Counted from the stretch's first letter, positions 33,481-41,831 are shown. The stretch: 64,000 bases of DNA from Lachnospiraceae bacterium Marseille-Q4251 (GCA_018223435.1 JAGTTO010000001.1:1922001-1986000); one strand, 5' to 3'. The notes: generated from the letters alone by a model not told the origin. Numbers and translations: made by a program.

Positions 33481-35228
33481 TTCTGTATCCCCCTGATGAC
33501 CGGAAGCAGGTAGGTCACTTTCGTTCCGGCTCCCGGACTGCTCTCGATCCACATCCCATAGTTTTCCCCGTACTCCATGCGAATCATTTCTTCTACATTA
33601 TGGATTCCAATATTGGTATGTCCTTCTTTTTTCCCTGGCTTCTGTCTCCACTCCTCCACATCAAAACCCACACCCTGGTCTTCTACTATGATATGCAGGT
33701 TTTCATCGGCCCAGACCTTCACTTTGATTTCCGTATTTTTTATTTTTCCTCTGCCAAGTCCGTGAATGACCGCATTTTCAATGATCGGCTGCAGGACAAA
33801 TTTGCGGATCCTGCAAGTTAAACAGTTTTCATCCTTCTCGATCACAAGCTCAAAATTCATGAAACGCGCTTTCTGGATGACCGCGTAATTCTCTACCAGC
33901 TTCAGTTCATCTTCCACGCAGTAACCCGCCTCATCATCCCGGGCCGCATTCATCAGAACATAGTTTAAGGACTCAATCAGCTTCTGGATGTTTTCCTGAT
34001 GGTTCAGCACCGCCACCCACTTGATCGTATTCAGGGCATTATAGATAAAATGCGGTGTCAGCTGTGCGGAAAGCACCCGAAGCTTCTGCCTGTTTTTTTC
34101 CTCGGATTCCCTCCGGTAATCCTCCATCAGCGCATCGATGCGGCTGATCATATGGTTGAAATGCCGGTATAAGCTGCGGATCTCGCCTTCTCCGATCGGT
34201 TCGATCTGCATGGAATCCAGCGTCCCCTGGGCATACTGGTCCATCGCCTTTTTCAGCATTCCAAGGGGCCGGAAGATATATTTCCGCAGCATATAAAGCA
34301 TGACAAACAGGAAAATCACATAAATCACTGCAATGAAGAGAATCGGTTTCAGAAGCGACAGGGCCCGCTGCATGATATAAGCCATCTCAATCACCGAAAT
34401 GCAGTACCAGCCGGTTGTGCCGATCCTGCGGCCCGCCAGAATCACCTTTCTCCCGTCTGCCAGTGTCGTCAGATGATAGTCCGTGATTTTCTTCTCATCC
34501 AGGACAGAAATATTCAGATAATCCGTATCCAGTTCCTTATTGGAACTGTAGAGAATCCTTCCATCCGAGTCTGTGAGATAACGTACAGCCTCGTCCGACT
34601 GGAGCTGAGCGAAGGCGTCCTGCACAAGGGAATCGCTCATAACCATATAGAGAAAACCGACATGCTGCATTTTCTCATCATTCAGGGACCTGGCCAGAAT
34701 GTAGCGGTCCCGCTCGGACCTGCCATACATTTTATTCATCACATACCAGCAGCATCTTCCTCCTGCCGCAAGCACTTCCTCCTGGTGCTCTTCCATAAAA
34801 GAAACCGCCCAGGAATAATTGCCTACCCCATAAACTTTTCCGTTCCGATCAATGATTGCCCCTGCAGCCACCCCATCCGTCGAATACACATTGGAGGTCA
34901 GCCTTTTTTCGATCAGCTTCTCTTCTCTTTCCGTCAGCTCTTCCCCGGACAGCAGCTCCACAACATCATTATAGTAGGCAAAAAGTGAGCTCTCCATGCG
35001 GCTTTTTAGCCCCCCGGATATCTGATAGCCCACCGATGACATGGAATCCATAGCGGATGTTCCAAGAGTCGTGATGTTGTAATCCCGGAAAATCCTCACA
35101 ACAAAAGCCGCCATGATAAAGAAAGGAACGATCACCAGCACCACAAACAAAAGAACCACCCGGGTGGTCATGGGGGACGGTGTTTTCGGCTTTTTTCCCG
35201 TCCCCCTGGTTTTATTGCAGAAAGCCAT
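33477..35228 (-). CDS. Sensor histidine kinase, YesM type, N-terminus formed by a REP-like repeat
   Basis: 583 aa. TM1 about 24-46, extracellular Cache-like sensor 47-292, TM2 about 294-314, HAMP, then the kinase domain with His393 (QLTPHFIYNALNTIKW), the N-box QPIIENAVIHGLG and GVGFDVEE. The ribosome site GGGGGAG fits only the ATG at 35228, so residues about 5-20 (NKTRGTGKKPKTPSPM) are encoded by repeat copy 5. An ATG at 35171 would avoid this but has no ribosome site. Shares its promoter block with the Ser/Thr kinase operon at 18 kb. Confidence 0.92.
   Translation of the reverse strand: MAFCNKTRGTGKKPKTPSPMTTRVVLLFVVLVIVPFFIMAAFVVRIFRDYNITTLGTSAMDSMSSVGYQISGGLKSRMESSLFAYYNDVVELLSGEELTEREEKLIEKRLTSNVYSTDGVAAGAIIDRNGKVYGVGNYSWAVSFMEEHQEEVLAAGGRCCWYVMNKMYGRSERDRYILARSLNDEKMQHVGFLYMVMSDSLVQDAFAQLQSDEAVRYLTDSDGRILYSSNKELDTDYLNISVLDEKKITDYHLTTLADGRKVILAGRRIGTTGWYCISVIEMAYIMQRALSLLKPILFIAVIYVIFLFVMLYMLRKYIFRPLGMLKKAMDQYAQGTLDSMQIEPIGEGEIRSLYRHFNHMISRIDALMEDYRRESEEKNRQKLRVLSAQLTPHFIYNALNTIKWVAVLNHQENIQKLIESLNYVLMNAARDDEAGYCVEDELKLVENYAVIQKARFMNFELVIEKDENCLTCRIRKFVLQPIIENAVIHGLGRGKIKNTEIKVKVWADENLHIIVEDQGVGFDVEEWRQKPGKKEGHTNIGIHNVEEMIRMEYGENYGMWIESSPGAGTKVTYLLPVIRGIQK
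35172..35206 (+). repeat. Dispersed REP-like palindrome, copy 5, inside coding sequence
   Basis: GGGGGACGGTGTTTTCGGCT onward to CCCGTCCCCC. The only copy of five that lies in a reading frame; it is translated from the opposite strand into the cytoplasmic tail of the kinase. Confidence 0.8.
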
Positions 35229-35264
35229 TTTTCTTCATCTCCCCCAAAAAGCATGCTTTTTCTG

Positions 35265-35309
35265 TATATTATTTAAAATATTGTAACTTAACAATCAATT
35301 ATTGTAAAG
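35265..35309 (-). promoter_or_regulatory. Promoter of the kinase/regulator genes, copy B of the shared 45-bp element
   Basis: Minus strand TTTACA (35308-35303), 17-base spacer, TACAAT (35285-35280). Matches 18165-18209 at 41 of 45 positions. Expected leader is about 45 bases. Confidence 0.75.
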
Positions 35310-35321
35310 ATACTATAAAAG

Positions 35322-35352
35322 GAAAAAGAGACACCCGGAAGGCATCTCTTTC
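35322..35352 (-). terminator. Terminator of the GH4 gene
   Basis: Minus strand AAAGAGATGCC ... GGGTGTCTCTTT followed by TTCC; directly after the stop at 35364. Confidence 0.8.
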
Positions 35353-35363
35353 TCTGCTTATGA

Positions 35364-36686
35364 TTACTTATAATCTTTCATATAGTCGCCATGAGCTGCG
35401 ATGAGTTCGTCGCACATGCTGATGATATCGTGGATATTCAACTCAGCGGCGGTGTGGGGATCCAGCATGGCAGCCTGGTAAATCTTCTTGCGGTCTCTGG
35501 TGACAGCAGCCTCAATCGTCATGAGCTGAACGCCGATGTTGGAGGCGTTCATGGCTGCCAGATGTGCCGGAAGCTTGCCAACCTTTGTGGGATGGACGCC
35601 GGTTCCGTCGATGTAGCAGGGAACCTCGACGCAGGCATCGGAGGGAAGGTTCTCAATGTAACCGTCATTGCGTACATTTCCGCCGATCTTGTAGGGCTGG
35701 TTGGTCACGACAGCTTCCATAATATAGGAAGCGTATTCCCTGCTTCGCTCGTGGGTGATCTTGCCGTCTTTCAGGATATCCTCCCGCTCTTTCTCCCAGC
35801 CTTCAATCTGATTGATGCAGCGTCTCGGATACTCGTCCAGCGGAATGTTGAACTCTTCGATCATTTCCGGATAGCGGGATTTGATGAACCAGGGATTGTA
35901 CTCCGCGTTGTGTTCGCTGGACTCAGTGCAGTAGTAGCCCAAATGGCGGATGTACTCGTAGCGCACCATATCGTGGTGTTTCTCGCCAGAAGTGTTCTTC
36001 TCCTCCGCCCGTCTTTTGATCTCCGGATAAAGATCCACGCCATTCTTATCGTGAATATCCAGAAGCCAGGCCATATGGTTGATACCGGCAATGAGTTCGG
36101 TTCTGCCCTCCAGCTTATCCTCCATGCCAAGATCCTTCAAAAGGCACTCAGAACATACCTGAACGCTGTGGCAGAGACCGACGGTTTTGATCTTCGTGTA
36201 GCGCTGCATATAACCGGTCAGGATCGCCATGGGATTGGAATAATTGAGGAAAAGGGTATTCGGGCAGACCTCCTCCATATCTCTCGCAAAGCCCTCCAGC
36301 ACCGGAATTGTGCGAAGTCCTCTCATAATTCCGCCGATTCCAAGGGTGTCGGCGATGGTCTGCTGAAGGCCATATTTCTTCGGAATCTCAAAATCTGTGA
36401 CTGTGCAGGGCTCATAACCGCCTACCTGGATGGCATTTACAACAAATGTTGCATCCCGCAGGGCGTCTTTTCTGTTTTCCACGCCGAGATAAGTTTTGAT
36501 GACGGCTCTTTCCTCGTTTACGTTCTTGTTGATGGCGGAAAGAATAATCCTTGAATCCTCCAGACGCTTCTCATCAATGTCATAAAGCGCAATCTCGCAG
36601 TTTTGCAGGGCCGGAGTACACATACAATCTCCCAGTACATTTCTTGCAAAAACCGTGCTTCCCGCTCCCATAAAAGTGATTTTCAT
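35364..36686 (-). CDS. melA: GH4 family glycosidase, probable alpha-galactosidase (MelA-like)
   Basis: 440-aa NAD- and metal-dependent glycosidase. N-terminal Rossmann motif FMGAGSTVFARNVLGD, the NYSNPMAI block, and the metal-site CHSVQ plus GINHMAW. CHSV is the form seen in alpha-galactosidases and alpha-glucosidases of GH4, in contrast to other subgroups. It is cytoplasmic with no signal peptide. It diverges from an AraC regulator at 36805. Substrate within the alpha-galactoside class (melibiose, raffinose) is inferred. Confidence 0.88.
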   Translation of the reverse strand: MKITFMGAGSTVFARNVLGDCMCTPALQNCEIALYDIDEKRLEDSRIILSAINKNVNEERAVIKTYLGVENRKDALRDATFVVNAIQVGGYEPCTVTDFEIPKKYGLQQTIADTLGIGGIMRGLRTIPVLEGFARDMEEVCPNTLFLNYSNPMAILTGYMQRYTKIKTVGLCHSVQVCSECLLKDLGMEDKLEGRTELIAGINHMAWLLDIHDKNGVDLYPEIKRRAEEKNTSGEKHHDMVRYEYIRHLGYYCTESSEHNAEYNPWFIKSRYPEMIEEFNIPLDEYPRRCINQIEGWEKEREDILKDGKITHERSREYASYIMEAVVTNQPYKIGGNVRNDGYIENLPSDACVEVPCYIDGTGVHPTKVGKLPAHLAAMNASNIGVQLMTIEAAVTRDRKKIYQAAMLDPHTAAELNIHDIISMCDELIAAHGDYMKDYK

Positions 36687-36735
36687 TGTGGCTCCTCCTT
36701 TTTCTCTGTTTTTTCTGATGAACCTATTGTATAAT

Positions 36736-36748
36736 TTTCTCAGAGAAA
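36736..36748. promoter_or_regulatory. Palindrome between GH4 and AraC genes
   Basis: TTTCTC-A-GAGAAA, a perfect 6-1-6 inverted repeat beside a minus-strand TTATAC -10-like box (about 36730-36735). Possible operator for the adjacent AraC regulator or another repressor; weak evidence. Confidence 0.35.
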
Positions 36749-36804
36749 CAACTATCCCGTTTGTGCAGAAAACTTGTTAAAATGTTGTATTTTAGGAGGA
36801 ACTT

Positions 36805-37653
36805 ATGGCAGAAAAAGAAACCAGACACCAGGCTTATCTCACCGTTTATTTCTGCGGCAGCGAAAACTGCCCACCCCGGCATGCTTACGGCCCGGCAGTG
36901 CGCCCTCACTATCTTCTCCATGTGATTCTAAAGGGCCGGGGCATTTATCAGTACAAAGGACAGACCTATGCACTTTCCGCCGGAGATGCCTTTCTCATTC
37001 CCCCGGCGGAGGTGACGTATTATCAGGCGGATGAGCGCGAGCCCTGGAGCTATGCCTGGGTGGGTTTTGACGGAAAAGCGGTTCCTGAGATTCTCGCCCG
37101 GACTGTTTTTTCCGAGGCCTTTGTCTTCCGGAAGGAAACACCGGACTCCATCGCGCCTCTCACCGATCAGATGAAAAAGCTCTGCGAAACTTTTTTCCAG
37201 AGTCCAGAGGACCAACTCTCCGCCGCCGGAAATCTCCTGCTGCTCTTTTCCTTTATGAAAAAGAAGGCCCCTGAGACCTCTCAGGAACCCACCCAGATCT
37301 ATCTTCAGAAAGCCAAAGAATATCTGGAAAACAATTATGCTTATCCCATCCGGATTTCCGATGTAGCCCGCTATACCGGCATTGACCGGACCTATCTCTA
37401 CCGGATCTTCATGGAAAAAGAGAAGCTCTCGCCCAAACAGTACCTGCTCCGTCACCGGCTTCGCATGGCCGTTGAGATGCTCTGCACCACCAGCTACTCC
37501 ATCACCGAGATCGCCCTCTCCTGCGGCTTCCACGACGCCTCCTCCTTTTCCGGCTGTTTCCGAAAGGAGTTTCACGTCTCCCCCAGAGACTTCCGCCAAA
37601 ATGCCCGGATGGATACCAACGGGCTGGTTTCTTCCATTTTTCTCCAGACATAA
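36805..37653 (+). CDS. AraC-family regulator with cupin sensor domain
   Basis: 282 aa. The N-terminal AraC-binding (cupin) part has RPHYLLHVILKGRGIYQYKG and GDAFLIPPAEVTYYQADER. The C-terminal double HTH reads IRISDVARYTGIDRTYLYRI and ITEIALSCGFHDASSFSGCF. This layout fits RafR/MsmR-type activators of alpha-galactoside use. AGGAGG precedes the ATG. It diverges from the GH4 gene and ends at a strong terminator. Confidence 0.92.
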   Translation: MAEKETRHQAYLTVYFCGSENCPPRHAYGPAVRPHYLLHVILKGRGIYQYKGQTYALSAGDAFLIPPAEVTYYQADEREPWSYAWVGFDGKAVPEILARTVFSEAFVFRKETPDSIAPLTDQMKKLCETFFQSPEDQLSAAGNLLLLFSFMKKKAPETSQEPTQIYLQKAKEYLENNYAYPIRISDVARYTGIDRTYLYRIFMEKEKLSPKQYLLRHRLRMAVEMLCTTSYSITEIALSCGFHDASSFSGCFRKEFHVSPRDFRQNARMDTNGLVSSIFLQT

Positions 37654-37658
37654 AAATT

Positions 37659-37703
37659 CCCCGCCCGCTGTTTTCACAGTACGGACGGGGACATTTTTTA
37701 TTT
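37659..37703. terminator. Bidirectional terminator
   Basis: CCCCGCCCG ... CGGACGGGG followed by a T-rich run (ATTTTTTATTTT). Serves the AraC gene from the left and the small gene at 37698 from the right. Confidence 0.85.
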
Positions 37704-37925
37704 TACCATCTGAAAAGCAGAAGTATTTGTAAAGTCAATCTTTTCTATCGTTTCCAGACGGCCGCTGACCGTAATCGGGCAGACGCTCAGAGTGACTTCT
37801 TCCGCTCCCGCACGCAGCCGAAAAAACGAATGATACCATTTATAATCTTCCGGGCTCAGGGTATTATCCTCGGCATACAGATAGATCTCGTCAAAGCCGC
37901 CAATCTCCTGGGCAATCATCTTCAC
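37698..37925 (-). CDS. Small hypothetical protein downstream of telA
   Basis: A 75-codon frame right behind telA on the same strand (start about 30 bp after its stop; the frame is open back to that stop and a GTG at 37931 is also possible). It reads GGFDEIYLYAEDNTLSPEDY and then SVCPITVSGRLETIEKIDF, with good codon use. I do not recognise a family. No clear ribosome site, so it may be the remnant of a longer gene. It ends at the terminator. Confidence 0.5.
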   Translation of the reverse strand: MKMIAQEIGGFDEIYLYAEDNTLSPEDYKWYHSFFRLRAGAEEVTLSVCPITVSGRLETIEKIDFTNTSAFQMVK

Positions 37926-37955
37926 AATCTTTTCCGGAACAGGTTCAGAATACTT

Positions 37956-39110
37956 TTATCTTCTGATCTCCAGAAGCTTGTTTTTCAGTTCGCCCTCCAG
38001 GCGCTGCATCTCAGCTTCGGCAGCCTGGCGTTTTTCATGGCCCTCGGCCTGGATTTTCAGAACCTCGTCCAGCGTAGAAATCAGAGACTCGTTGGTCTGT
38101 TTCAGAGTCTCGATATCCACGATGCCGCGCTCGGATTCCTTAGCGGTTTCGATCGTAGCCATCTTAAGGGTCTGCGCATTTTTCTTCAGAAGCTCATTGG
38201 TCATATCGGTGACTTCACGCTGGGACTGGGCAGCCTGGTGGGAATGTTCCACACCCAGAGCCAAAACCATCTGACTTTTCCACAATGGGATCGTGTTTAC
38301 CACAGTGGACTGGATTTTTTCCACCATCTGGGTGTCGTTTCCCTGAACCAGACGAATCTGGGGCGCGGTCTGGAGAGAAATCATCCGGGTGAGCTCCAGA
38401 TCATGAAGTTTTTTCTCAAAGCGGTTGCAGAAGCTGTCGAGATCCTTCGCCTCCTGGGCATCCTCCGGAAGGCCGCTGCGCTCTGCCTTTTCCATTAACT
38501 CCTTAAGGTCATTTTCCCGGACCTCCTGAAGCTTTTTCTTGCCTGCGAGAATGTACATGGAAAGCTCTTTGAAATACGTTTTGTTCAGCTCGTACATCTT
38601 GTCCAGCATTGCAATGTCTTTCATGAGGACGACCTGATGATTCTGGAGGGCTTTCACGATCTTCGTGACATTTTCCTCGGCCTTGTCGTACTTGTTTTTC
38701 ATGGTGTCCAGCTTGTTGGCGTTCTTTTTGAAGAAACCGAAGAATCCCTTCTCCTGCTCTTCCGCCGCATCAAAGCTCTTGAGCTCCGTCACCACGCTGG
38801 AGAGCATATCGCCCACCTCACCGAGATCCTTCGTCCGGACGTTTTCCAGAGCCGCCTCGGAAAAATCAGCCATTTTCTTCTGGGCTCCGGCCCCGTACTG
38901 GAGGATCATATTGTTGTTGGTCAGGTCGATCTGCTTCGCGAAGCTGTCCACCATTTTCCGCTCATCATCGTTCAAAATGCTCTCATCAAAAGCCGGTTTG
39001 ACTGCCTCCGGAGCGGGAGCTGCCGGAACTTCCGGCTCTTTCTCAGCCTCTCCGAAGGGATCCAGGCTCAAAGTCGGCGTTGTTTCCAAATCTTTTAAAT
39101 CCACACTCAT
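37956..39110 (-). CDS. telA: TelA/KlaA-family toxic anion resistance protein
   Basis: 384-aa soluble, mostly helical protein of the TelA family (tellurite and other stress). Family blocks: FFGFFKKNANKLDTMKNKYDKAEENV (in part), LDKMYELNKTYFKELSMYI, and the C-terminal ALGVEHSHQAAQSQREVTDMTN. An acidic, Pro/Ala-rich N-terminus precedes it. The start is 12 bp after xpaC, a pairing known from many Firmicutes. The biochemical role of the family is unsettled; stress tolerance is the established phenotype. Confidence 0.93.
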   Translation of the reverse strand: MSVDLKDLETTPTLSLDPFGEAEKEPEVPAAPAPEAVKPAFDESILNDDERKMVDSFAKQIDLTNNNMILQYGAGAQKKMADFSEAALENVRTKDLGEVGDMLSSVVTELKSFDAAEEQEKGFFGFFKKNANKLDTMKNKYDKAEENVTKIVKALQNHQVVLMKDIAMLDKMYELNKTYFKELSMYILAGKKKLQEVRENDLKELMEKAERSGLPEDAQEAKDLDSFCNRFEKKLHDLELTRMISLQTAPQIRLVQGNDTQMVEKIQSTVVNTIPLWKSQMVLALGVEHSHQAAQSQREVTDMTNELLKKNAQTLKMATIETAKESERGIVDIETLKQTNESLISTLDEVLKIQAEGHEKRQAAEAEMQRLEGELKNKLLEIRR

Positions 39111-39122
39111 CTTTTTTCTCCT

Positions 39123-40493
39123 TTATCTTTTCACTTTTACCTTATCAAAATCGCTTTCCGTCAGTCCTTCCTGAGCAAACATGTTGTGAAGGACGGAAAT
39201 ATCGGAAGAAATATCCCAGGCCGCCTCCTCAAAGAAGCTGTCTAGCAGTTTTTCAAAAGCCTGATCGATCGTGTCCAGTGTGTCCTCGATCTCTTTCTTG
39301 GAATTGACAATATTTTCTCCCTGGGAGGGCTGTCCGTCCAGCTCCTCATAAGCTTTCAGAAGCTTCACCGTCGTCGGAAGATAGTAATCCATAAATCTTC
39401 CCAGATCATCCACCAGCTCCGGATGCTGCTCCACGCGGTTGAAAATCTTGGAGATCACCAGCTCCAGCCGGGAAATTTTCTCGGAGATCTCCACGCCGGG
39501 AATCCGGTCGTTGCAGGTTTTGATCTCCTCGAGGTAAGCTCTTCCGGCGGCGATGGTCTTTTTCGCCTCCTCCGGAAGGTCTTTGCGGCGGCCGAATTTT
39601 TCTGCCTCCTCAGCTTTTCGTTTTTCCTCCTGCTGGCGCTCCTCCAGCTGTTTTTCAGCTGTCTGATACTGCTCATAGGCGGAGTCTGTCACCATAAGGC
39701 AGGTTTGATTTTTGTCGAGATGACCATGAAGGAAAAGCCGCTTGCGGATCATTTTTCCAAGGTCTTTTTTTACATATTCTTCGGATTTTCCAAGGGCATC
39801 CGCCAGCTCCTGAATCTGGCAGAACTCCCGCTCTCTAAGCTCTTCCACATATCTGCGGAAGCGGCGGCTCTGCCCCAGAAGGGAGGTTCCTTTGTAAGCC
39901 ATGAAAGCGCTTCCCGCCACAAAGGGGGCCAGAACGCCGGTCGTTATCATGGCTGCCTGCAGATTCCGCGGGAGCACGATCGGAAGCGTGATTCCCAGAG
40001 CTATCACCAGAATACCCAGAAACGTGTACCCGCAGATGGCCAGCGCCATGCCGGTTCCTGTCAGTCCGCCCGGATTTTTAAAGCGCTCCCGAAGGAAATT
40101 TTTTCCTTTCTTCTCCCGTGCCTGCTCGTAACCCGGCTGAAAGCGGGTCGAGCGCATCGTGGAACGGCTGTATTCATAAGAAGTCTGCCCGCTGGAAGAC
40201 GTTCCTTTTCCTTCTACGGTACCGCTGTAGACGGGACGGTCCGTGGACTTTTCCGTTCTGCTATGGGCATCCGCAGTTCTGTCTGCCCGGTCGGAATATC
40301 TTTCCGTAGCTTCCCGGGTTTTATCATTGGCTTTATTTACGGCGTCCTGAACACTTTTTCCCACATTTTCCATGGCCTCGCCCACGGTCCGGGAAAGATC
40401 CTGGCTCAGTTTTCCAAAATCCCTGGATTCCAGCGCTTTCCGCACCATATCCTCGATCTCATCGCCGATCTGTGACCAGTTTTTGTCTGTCAT
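39123..40493 (-). CDS. xpaC: XpaC-like 5-bromo-4-chloroindolyl phosphate hydrolysis family protein
   Basis: 456-aa membrane protein. A charged N-terminal half with heptad-like helices (residues 1-130) leads to two adjacent hydrophobic helices (about 145-195: GTGMALAICGYTFLGILVIA, then AAMITTGVLAPFVAGSAFMA). A long cytoplasmic part follows that contains a winged-helix-like EFCQIQELADALGKSEEYVK and the XpaC core (SRLELVISKIFNRVEQHPEL). It heads the xpaC-telA operon. A TATAAT box lies about 60 bases upstream. The name comes from a reporter phenotype; true function is unknown. Confidence 0.88.
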   Translation of the reverse strand: MTDKNWSQIGDEIEDMVRKALESRDFGKLSQDLSRTVGEAMENVGKSVQDAVNKANDKTREATERYSDRADRTADAHSRTEKSTDRPVYSGTVEGKGTSSSGQTSYEYSRSTMRSTRFQPGYEQAREKKGKNFLRERFKNPGGLTGTGMALAICGYTFLGILVIALGITLPIVLPRNLQAAMITTGVLAPFVAGSAFMAYKGTSLLGQSRRFRRYVEELREREFCQIQELADALGKSEEYVKKDLGKMIRKRLFLHGHLDKNQTCLMVTDSAYEQYQTAEKQLEERQQEEKRKAEEAEKFGRRKDLPEEAKKTIAAGRAYLEEIKTCNDRIPGVEISEKISRLELVISKIFNRVEQHPELVDDLGRFMDYYLPTTVKLLKAYEELDGQPSQGENIVNSKKEIEDTLDTIDQAFEKLLDSFFEEAAWDISSDISVLHNMFAQEGLTESDFDKVKVKR

Positions 40494-40590
40494 AATTTGA
40501 TCTTCCTTTTTTATCAGGCAAAATGCCTGTCATTGGCCTTATTATAACACGGCCCTTTTTCTTTGTGGGATTTTTTTGTGAAAAAGGGGG

Positions 40591-40658
40591 TTGCATTTTC
40601 TGAAAGATGGGTATATGATACTTACATGATGCAATGTAGTTTTAAATACTACATGTAG
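40591..40658 (+). promoter_or_regulatory. Hemolysin III gene promoter with downstream palindrome
   Basis: TTGCAT (40591-40596), 17-base spacer, TATGAT (40614-40619). From 40634 stands ATGTAGT-TTTAAAT-ACTACAT, immediately followed by GTAG so that CTACATGTAG forms a second palindrome. The TACTACA/TGTAGT half-sites resemble BlaI/MecI- and CopY-type operators. Position +8 to +32 suits repression. Confidence 0.65.
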
Positions 40659-40701
40659 AATTATTAAAAACTTTGTTCGTAAATGAAAGTGAGGAATCGA
40701 T

Positions 40702-41388
40702 ATGGATACTGTTTATACACGCGCCACAGAAACGCAGAAACCTTTTTTGAAAGATCCGGGAAGTGCGATCACTCATTTTATCGGCGTTGTTGCCGCAGCT
40801 TCCGGGGCCGCTCCTCTGCTGGTTCGGGCTCATCGGACAGGAAATCCGGTCTGCACAGCCTCCATGGCAGTCTTCATCACCAGCATGATCCTGCTCTACA
40901 CTGCCAGCACACTCTATCATTCCCTTGATATTTCCGCCCGGGTCAACCGGGTTCTGAAGAAAATGGACCATTTCATGATTTTTATCCTGATCGCCGGATC
41001 CTACACGCCGCTCTGCATGGTGACGCTCCGTGACAGCGTAGGTCCGCTGATGTGTCTCATTGTCTGGTCAATCGCCGCTGTCGGCATCCTCATCAAAGCC
41101 TGCTGGATCACCTGTCCGAAATGGTTTTCTTCTATTATATATATCGGCATGGGCTGGGTCTGCCTCATGGGCTTCCCCGAGATTTTGAATGCTTTAAGCC
41201 CGGCAGCCTTTGGCTGGCTCCTCGCCGGAGGCATCATCTATACCGTAGGCGGCATTATCTACGCCCTGAAGCTTCCGATCTTCAACTCCCGCCACAAGAA
41301 CTTCGGTTCCCACGAGATCTTCCATCTCTTCGTCATGGCCGGAAGCCTCTGCCACTATATCGTGATGTACTCCTTCGTAGCCGCGTAA
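40702..41388 (+). CDS. Hemolysin III / PAQR-family membrane protein
   Basis: 228-aa seven-helix membrane protein (YqfA family). Conserved metal-site residues: STLYHSL, the DHFMIFILIAGSYTP block, and SHEIFHLFVMAGSLCHY near the C-terminus. Length is normal. The family may be zinc-dependent hydrolases; the hemolysin name is historical. Monocistronic: own promoter, own terminator. The operator-like palindrome upstream suggests induction by a specific stress. Confidence 0.92.
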   Translation: MDTVYTRATETQKPFLKDPGSAITHFIGVVAAASGAAPLLVRAHRTGNPVCTASMAVFITSMILLYTASTLYHSLDISARVNRVLKKMDHFMIFILIAGSYTPLCMVTLRDSVGPLMCLIVWSIAAVGILIKACWITCPKWFSSIIYIGMGWVCLMGFPEILNALSPAAFGWLLAGGIIYTVGGIIYALKLPIFNSRHKNFGSHEIFHLFVMAGSLCHYIVMYSFVAA

Positions 41389-41393
41389 AAATG

Positions 41394-41434
41394 AGCCGCA
41401 GCATTTGTTTAGAAAAAGTGCTGCAGCTGTTTTT
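41394..41434 (+). terminator. Terminator of the hemolysin III gene
   Basis: GCCGCAGCA ... TGCTGCAGC followed by TGTTTTTG. Also reads into the end of the convergent GIY-YIG gene. Confidence 0.75.
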
Positions 41435-41441
41435 GTGGCTG

Positions 41442-41696
41442 TCATTGTATCTTTACAATCAGCTTCTTTTTCTCTTCCCTTGTCAGCTGTTTGATCTCCC
41501 ATTCGCGGCGCATGGCCTCCTGTTTGGTGGGGTAGGTCTCGTAGTAGACCAGTGTGACGGGAAGGCGGGAGCGGGTATATTTGGCGCCTTTGCCGCTGTT
41601 GTGGGTTCTGACGCGGCGCTCGACGTCTGTGGTCCAGCCGGTGTAGAGGGTGCCATCGCTGCAGCGGACGATGTATGTATAGTTTATTTTGTCCAT
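41442..41696 (-). CDS. GIY-YIG nuclease superfamily protein (YhbQ/UPF0213 type)
   Basis: 84-aa single-domain protein. The motif appears as [20 protein letters not shown] (GIY-YIG in the form TYI...YTG), with the conserved arginine in [19 protein letters not shown] and the glutamate in RREWEIKQL. Complete for this short family. Proposed roles are in DNA repair or mobile-DNA handling. GGAGA precedes the ATG. Confidence 0.92.
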   Translation of the reverse strand: MDKINYTYIVRCSDGTLYTGWTTDVERRVRTHNSGKGAKYTRSRLPVTLVYYETYPTKQEAMRREWEIKQLTREEKKKLIVKIQ

Positions 41697-41831
41697 AATG
41701 TCTCCAGATTTTTATGCAAATTTTTGCTCGACTATTTCTGTTAATTATTTTATTATAGGAAACAAATAACAGATTTTTGTTTGTTAAATATTTCTATATG
41801 TAAGGATGCCCACATTCTCCGGGCATCACAT

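Noticed and set aside
35391..36554. Open frame of 387 codons opposite the GH4 gene
   Set aside because: Shadow frame without start signal; GH4 motifs are on the minus strand.
40702..41388. Hemolysin as a true toxin
   Set aside because: Hemolysin III proteins belong to the PAQR membrane family; the sequence gives no support for a secreted pore-former.
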